NCBI GenBank assembly: GCA_010021705.1
Contig: RGMU01000037.1
Coordinates: 1 to 10,259, forward strand
Origin: Chitinophagia bacterium
Lineage (GTDB): Bacteria > Bacteroidota > Bacteroidia > Chitinophagales > Chitinophagaceae
Length of the DNA: 10,259 bases
Reading direction: 5' to 3'
Shown: positions 6,688 through 10,259 of the stretch, piece after piece
Numbering within the stretch: position 1 is the first letter of the stretch
Layout of the letters: each line of letters starts with the position of its first letter
Notes under the pieces: generated by a model
What the model saw: the letters and a program-made list of their open reading frames with translations, nothing else
The model's database searches: none
Told to the model about the DNA's origin: nothing
Position numbers and translations under genes: made by a program

Positions 6688-7302
6688 TTATAGGTGCAAT
6701 GTTTGGCTTACGGCATTGAAAATAGCGTCTGTAACTTGCAGAATAGGCTGGTTACCGTTTATAATACAAATATTTTCGGTATTTTTTAGCATTTCTATTG
6801 CCGTCATGTAATTATTGGATATTTTTTCCAACATTTCCTTTGCCTCAAACATTTCTAAAGTTTGATTCCGAGCCATTATCCTCCGGTATGCCACATCGGG
6901 GCTTAGGTTAATGTAAATGTGCAAATCGGGCTTTAGGTATTGGGCGCATAGCTTGTTCATTTCCATTACAGTAGCAATGGGTAGATGCAACCCATGATAG
7001 GCACAAGACGATAAGTAATATCTGTCGCATACCACAATATTGCCTTCGGCTATTTGTTTCAACAAACCATCTACCGGGTTCAGTATATGCTCAAGCCTAT
7101 CGGCAGCAAATAGCTGTGCTAAGGCGGGGTGCGTGAGTGTTATGTTGCCTTTTAATGCTTCTCTAATAGTTTTGCCAATAACACCGTAGGTAGGTTGGCA
7201 AGTGGAATATACATTTTTGCCGGTATGCTGTAGCTTTTCTGCAAGCAGGTGGGCTTGTGTGGATTTTCCACTACCGTCTATCCCTTCTATAACTATAAGC
7301 AT
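6688..7302 (-). CDS. tmk: thymidylate kinase (dTMP kinase)
   Basis: Phosphorylates dTMP to dTDP with ATP, an essential cytosolic step in dTTP supply. Starting from the ATG at 7302 the protein has 204 residues, normal for the family. It shows the P-loop EGIDGSGKST (6-15), the AADRLEH segment (66-72), the DRYYLSSCAYHG motif (93-104) and the Arg-rich lid region LSPDVAYRRIMARNQ (123-137). The frame stays open to a TTG at 7323, but that would put 7 extra residues before the canonical MLIVIEGIDG start, so 7302 is chosen. In the motif usually written EPT or EPGG, Glu is replaced by Gln36 (QPTYG), a small oddity. It begins 29 bases after the stop of the FAD oxidoreductase gene and is probably cotranscribed with it. 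Confidence 0.94.
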   Translation of the reverse strand: MLIVIEGIDGSGKSTQAHLLAEKLQHTGKNVYSTCQPTYGVIGKTIREALKGNITLTHPALAQLFAADRLEHILNPVDGLLKQIAEGNIVVCDRYYLSSCAYHGLHLPIATVMEMNKLCAQYLKPDLHIYINLSPDVAYRRIMARNQTLEMFEAKEMLEKISNNYMTAIEMLKNTENICIINGNQPILQVTDAIFNAVSQTLHL

Positions 7303-7331
7303 TCCATAAACTTTAACATACAAATGAGCGA

Positions 7332-8726
7332 TTATTTACCCCACATGGCATTGGCAGTAGCAGGGAACGGGAAGGTTACTTCACCTATGCCCAACTCTAA
7401 TTTATTCACTATTTCCACGCCTTGCATCAACGAATGGTCTTGATTGGAAACTTCATATTTCCAGCCTCCAAAGCGTCCGCGAGAGTAAATGTGCATTTTG
7501 TCTAACTGCGGTATGATTTTATTAAGTACACCGTCTCTGTCGGTTGACGGTGTGGGGTAACCATAGTCTAAAGATTTATACCACACAGACGCAATATGTT
7601 CTCTATCTTCTATCAGCTTAGCATTCAACATACCTTGTATGGTTTCCTCTACAATGGTACTACTGTTTACAGCCTTATAGGGCGACTCGCTCACTTCTGC
7701 CATTAAACTCCAATGGGTGTTTATATCCGGCACATTGTTGGGGCTATAATTAGAAAACACAGTAACGCGGTAGAAAGGACAGTTGTCTTCCGGAAAATAC
7801 ATCCAACATTTAGTAGCAAGGCTTTCTTTGGGTTTGCCTTTTAAGCCAACGCCTATAATGTGGGTAGTGCTGTGCTTTAGCTTTTTTACTTCTGCCTTCC
7901 ATTCATCGCTTGTGTGGCTCATTATGTGCACCAGCTTATCAAGTGGAATAGTGTTGATTAAGTAGTCGTAAGTAATGGTTTCGCCATTGTTTACGATTAT
8001 TGATTTATCCTTTTCATTGACAGCTGTTACTTCCGTATTCTGGCGGAAATATTGTTCGCCTATCAGCTTTGCTACGGCTAACCATATAGCCCCTGTACCG
8101 CCAAATTTTGGGAATTGAAAGGTGCTGTTAGGTCCCCAAGAAATGTCTTCAATATCAAAGAGAATGTTTTTGGTAACACGCTCTAAATCTGTAATGGCTA
8201 CGCGCTCGCCTATCCAGCTGTAGCTCATCATTTCAGCCGGATACGCCCACACCTTGTAGTTGTAGGGAATCATAAAAATATCGGCTAAGCCTTGCCCAAA
8301 GGTGGCATGTATCCACTCTTTGAAGTTGGCAGGCTTTTGATAAGACGTTAGCTTATATTCTCTGATAATGCCTTGCAGGCATTTCCACATATCTTCTTTG
8401 GGCAGGTAGCGAATGTTGTTTTGAAAAGGATAGGGCACAAAGCGGTCTTTTATCCACACCCAAGACTCGCGTTGGTGGTTTAGCCAGCCGTCTTCGCCTA
8501 ATGCTTGGGTCATTAGCTTGTCAAAGTAAGTATAGTGTGAAAATTGAACGTGCCCACCAATGTCCCATGTAAAGCCTTTATCGTCCACATAGCTGGAGGA
8601 TAAGCCTCCGGCATTGGGTTCTTTGTCTATTACAATAAAGTTGTTTACATTAAGTTCTTTAAGGCGGTAAGCGGCACCTAAGCCCGTGGGTCCGGCACCT
8701 AAAATAGCGTATTTATAATGAGCCAT
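7332..8726 (-). CDS. FAD-dependent oxidoreductase, UDP-galactopyranose-mutase / protoporphyrinogen-oxidase-like
   Basis: A 464-residue flavoprotein. The N-terminal Rossmann fold has the dinucleotide motif GAGPTG (10-15), an acidic strand end at Asp34/Glu36, the EPNAGGLSSS motif (36-45), and the WDIGGHVQFSHY stretch (54-65). The C-terminus carries YSRGRFGGWKYEVSNQDHSLMQG, which forms the second FAD-contact region in amine-oxidase-like flavoproteins. No signal peptide or membrane segment is seen. Members with this architecture are often labelled protoporphyrinogen oxidase, but this subfamily commonly sits in polysaccharide gene clusters. Here a GT2 glycosyltransferase lies 37 bases upstream, which supports sugar modification, for example a UDP-galactopyranose-mutase-like reaction, over haem synthesis. 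The fold is confident; the exact substrate is not. tmk follows 29 bases downstream. Confidence 0.85.
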   Translation of the reverse strand: MAHYKYAILGAGPTGLGAAYRLKELNVNNFIVIDKEPNAGGLSSSYVDDKGFTWDIGGHVQFSHYTYFDKLMTQALGEDGWLNHQRESWVWIKDRFVPYPFQNNIRYLPKEDMWKCLQGIIREYKLTSYQKPANFKEWIHATFGQGLADIFMIPYNYKVWAYPAEMMSYSWIGERVAITDLERVTKNILFDIEDISWGPNSTFQFPKFGGTGAIWLAVAKLIGEQYFRQNTEVTAVNEKDKSIIVNNGETITYDYLINTIPLDKLVHIMSHTSDEWKAEVKKLKHSTTHIIGVGLKGKPKESLATKCWMYFPEDNCPFYRVTVFSNYSPNNVPDINTHWSLMAEVSESPYKAVNSSTIVEETIQGMLNAKLIEDREHIASVWYKSLDYGYPTPSTDRDGVLNKIIPQLDKMHIYSRGRFGGWKYEVSNQDHSLMQGVEIVNKLELGIGEVTFPFPATANAMWGK

Positions 8727-8763
8727 GTATGGTTAATGGTAATGTAATGAGGGGAATATGAAA

Positions 8764-9510
8764 CTATAATTGTGATATATTTCTTTTTTTAATGGTAAAG
8801 GCAAAGCTCAAAAGTTCGCTTGCCGAACGGAAGCATACTTTGAGTAGCTTCCACTTAATGATAGATACTTGACCGGTTTCGCGCTCTTTATGAGTAACGG
8901 GTATAGACATAATATCGTTACCGTCTTTGCGTGCCATAACGGATAAAAATATGTTGGGCGCAAAAGGTCTGCCGGGTAGGTCATTAAGCAACAAAGGCAG
9001 GTAATTGCCCTTTATTAGGCGATAAGGAATATTAGAGTCCACCACTGCTACTCTGTATAGCATAAACAACAATAGCCTTACAATGCGGGTTATGATTAAG
9101 CGGTTAAACTCATCATACCGTTTTTTTCTGTAACCAAGTATGAATTTAGACTTGGTTCTGTTTTCCCACAGTTTGGGAAAATCATCAGGCAAAAATTGAT
9201 TATCGCTATCAACTTGAAACACCCAGTCGGGGTTATGCTTCACAGCTTCGGCATATCCGTTTAATACAGCGTCTCCATGACCACCATTTTTTTGGTGTAT
9301 CGGTATTAAATAAGATACTTTTTTAGCCAAGTTATCTAAAATAGTAGGTGTGCTGTCTTTAGACCCATCATTAACCACTATTATATTGAAGGTTTCATTT
9401 TTCAAATAGCCGGTTAAAAAATTACCCCAGCTTGTAATCACCTCTTCTATGCAGTCTTGCTCGTTGTAAACGGGTATTACTAAGATAAGGTTTGTTTTCC
9501 GGTGTTCCAT
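8764..9510 (-). CDS. GT2 family glycosyltransferase
   Basis: A 248-residue family-2 glycosyltransferase resembling polyprenyl-phosphate sugar synthases (dolichol-phosphate-mannose-synthase-like). The GT-A core shows VIPVYNEQDCIEEV (11-24), VVNDGSKDST (45-54, Asp48), QKNGGHGDA (73-81) and the metal-binding DSD at 101-103. The HKERETGQVSI stretch near 207-217 fits the C-terminal HxxRxxGxSS-like motif. There are no C-terminal transmembrane hairpins; a hydrophobic segment near 138-156 may only associate with the membrane. The donor is probably a nucleotide sugar and the acceptor perhaps a lipid phosphate, both inferred. It is the first gene of a probable GT2, FAD oxidoreductase, tmk transcript and has a TATATTTG box 41 bases upstream of its ATG. 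Confidence 0.88.
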   Translation of the reverse strand: MEHRKTNLILVIPVYNEQDCIEEVITSWGNFLTGYLKNETFNIIVVNDGSKDSTPTILDNLAKKVSYLIPIHQKNGGHGDAVLNGYAEAVKHNPDWVFQVDSDNQFLPDDFPKLWENRTKSKFILGYRKKRYDEFNRLIITRIVRLLLFMLYRVAVVDSNIPYRLIKGNYLPLLLNDLPGRPFAPNIFLSVMARKDGNDIMSIPVTHKERETGQVSIIKWKLLKVCFRSASELLSFAFTIKKRNISQL

Positions 9511-9551
9511 GCTGTATGTAAAAACTAAGTTACTATATTCAAAAAAGTGCT

Positions 9552-9565
9552 CAAATATAGATAAA
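9552..9565 (-). promoter_or_regulatory. likely -7 region for the GT2 / FAD oxidoreductase / tmk operon
   Basis: TATATTTG (9552-9559) matches TAnnTTTG and ends 41 bases before the GT2 ATG at 9510. With its upstream flank it repeats exactly the 14 bases TTTATCTATATTTG found at 1000-1013 in the VWA promoter. No good TTG lies at the -33 position. Confidence 0.45.
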
Positions 9566-9617
9566 AATTGTTTTACACCATATTTCTATGAAAAGCAAGC
9601 ACAGAATTAGTTATCGC

Positions 9618-10259
9618 TTAGTTTGCCATTTCCTGTTTGTGTAGCTGCTCTATGTTGTAAGAAAAATCATTTTCTTCTTTAATAATGGCTTGCACCACAT
9701 TATCTAACCTCTCTGCCACCATTAAAATGTCTTGCAAAATTTGGGCATTGTCTTCCGCTAAGGGTTTTTCAAAGTCGTAGATTTGAAAAAGCCCTAATAT
9801 AATTGTCAATTCACCACATGCATGGTGCGACAGTTTGTAAGACATATTGGCAAGTACTTTTCTATGCCCCCGTATTTGTTCGCTACTTTTATTGTTTTTT
9901 ATTTCCAACTCCTCACATTCATTAGATAGTTCTTCAGCTTCATAGTAGCTGGCGGTATTCATTTTCCAGAGCATATCTATTCTTTTTTTGAGCTGCTCTA
10001 TTTCAACTGTGTTGTGCTTTTTTTCTGTATTCAGTATTTGCACATACTCTTCTAAGGCTACTTTTTCTTTTTGTAGATTAGTGTATTTGTCTATCGCTTC
10101 TTTGCTTTGGGCAAGGATTGTACTTTTTTCCTTGATGGCATTATCAAGCTGCTGCCTCACTTTGTTTATCTCTTCTATGTTACCGGGGGTGGTTTTATTT
10201 TTGGCTTTTGATTTTTCAAACTCTGCTTTGAGGGCAGTAAACCGGTTGTTTAATAACAC
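9618..10259 (-). CDS. coiled-coil protein with a degenerate histidine-kinase dimerisation hairpin, C-terminal part
   Basis: The last 213 codons of a gene that continues past the right edge; the first in-frame codon at the edge is GTG with no sign of being a start. Residues of the visible part from about 1 to 135 are heptad-rich and highly charged, a long coiled coil. Residues 137-196 look like the two-helix dimerisation domain of histidine kinases found in Bacteroidota: NMSYKLSHHACGELTIILGLF (138-158), a turn with EKPLAED, then an ILQDILMVAERLDNVVQAI helix. The H-box is degenerate: SHHACGELT where SHxxRxPL is usual (His145/146). The protein ends 17 residues later, so no ATP-binding HATPase domain follows. 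It could be a signalling protein that has lost catalysis, or a phosphotransfer or scaffold partner. No transmembrane segment lies in the visible part. Confidence 0.65.
   Translation of the reverse strand: MLLNNRFTALKAEFEKSKAKNKTTPGNIEEINKVRQQLDNAIKEKSTILAQSKEAIDKYTNLQKEKVALEEYVQILNTEKKHNTVEIEQLKKRIDMLWKMNTASYYEAEELSNECEELEIKNNKSSEQIRGHRKVLANMSYKLSHHACGELTIILGLFQIYDFEKPLAEDNAQILQDILMVAERLDNVVQAIIKEENDFSYNIEQLHKQEMAN

Noticed and set aside
7303..7323. Upstream TTG start for tmk adding 7 residues
   Set aside because: The ATG at 7302 gives the canonical MLIVIEGIDG start and normal length.

Overview
The window looks like chromosomal DNA of a member of the Bacteroidota, perhaps a Chitinophagales- or Saprospirales-like lineage; the order is a guess. 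The support is the gene content (S46 dipeptidyl-peptidase, fused alpha/beta E1 2-oxoacid dehydrogenase, a YKSDA-repeat septoil-knot-like protein), AT-rich start regions without Shine-Dalgarno sequences, and several TAnnTTTG -7 boxes of the Bacteroidota type. Every gene except ispD is on the minus strand. No rRNA, tRNA, insertion sequence, CRISPR array or integrase is visible.

Left edge (1-1190): a PP2C-family phosphatase starts at 256 on the minus strand and runs off the left edge. Directly upstream of it lies a TerY-like von Willebrand factor A (VWA) protein (280-957) with its own well-formed promoter (1000-1029). These are two members of the VWA / PP2C / protein-kinase 'TerY-P triad', a predicted phosphorylation-based stress or defence signalling module. 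The expected kinase would lie outside the window. A 233-base AT-rich intergenic region separates the module from the next gene.

Centre (1191-6621): a fused E1 component of a branched-chain 2-oxoacid or pyruvate dehydrogenase complex is followed, in coordinate order, by a small secreted protein of six YKSDA units that matches the 7(1) septoil knot (former DUF6150) pattern. Next comes ispD, the methylerythritol-phosphate pathway cytidylyltransferase and the only plus-strand gene, divergent from the repeat protein. An S46 dipeptidyl-peptidase of DPP7 type converges on ispD with only 7 bases between the stop codons. A strong GC-rich hairpin lies inside the 3' end of ispD and may act as the peptidase gene's terminator.

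Right part (6688-10259): a minus-strand run of GT2 glycosyltransferase, FAD-dependent UDP-galactopyranose-mutase-like oxidoreductase and thymidylate kinase reads as an operon for surface-glycan or lipid-linked sugar synthesis with a housekeeping kinase at its end. At the right edge is the C-terminal part of a coiled-coil protein ending in a degenerate histidine-kinase dimerisation hairpin with no ATPase domain after it.

The most noteworthy items are the secreted repeat protein with its 3+3 pseudo-symmetric layout, the partial TerY-P signalling module cut by the left edge, the terminator-like hairpin inside ispD, and the kinase-like protein without an ATPase domain.
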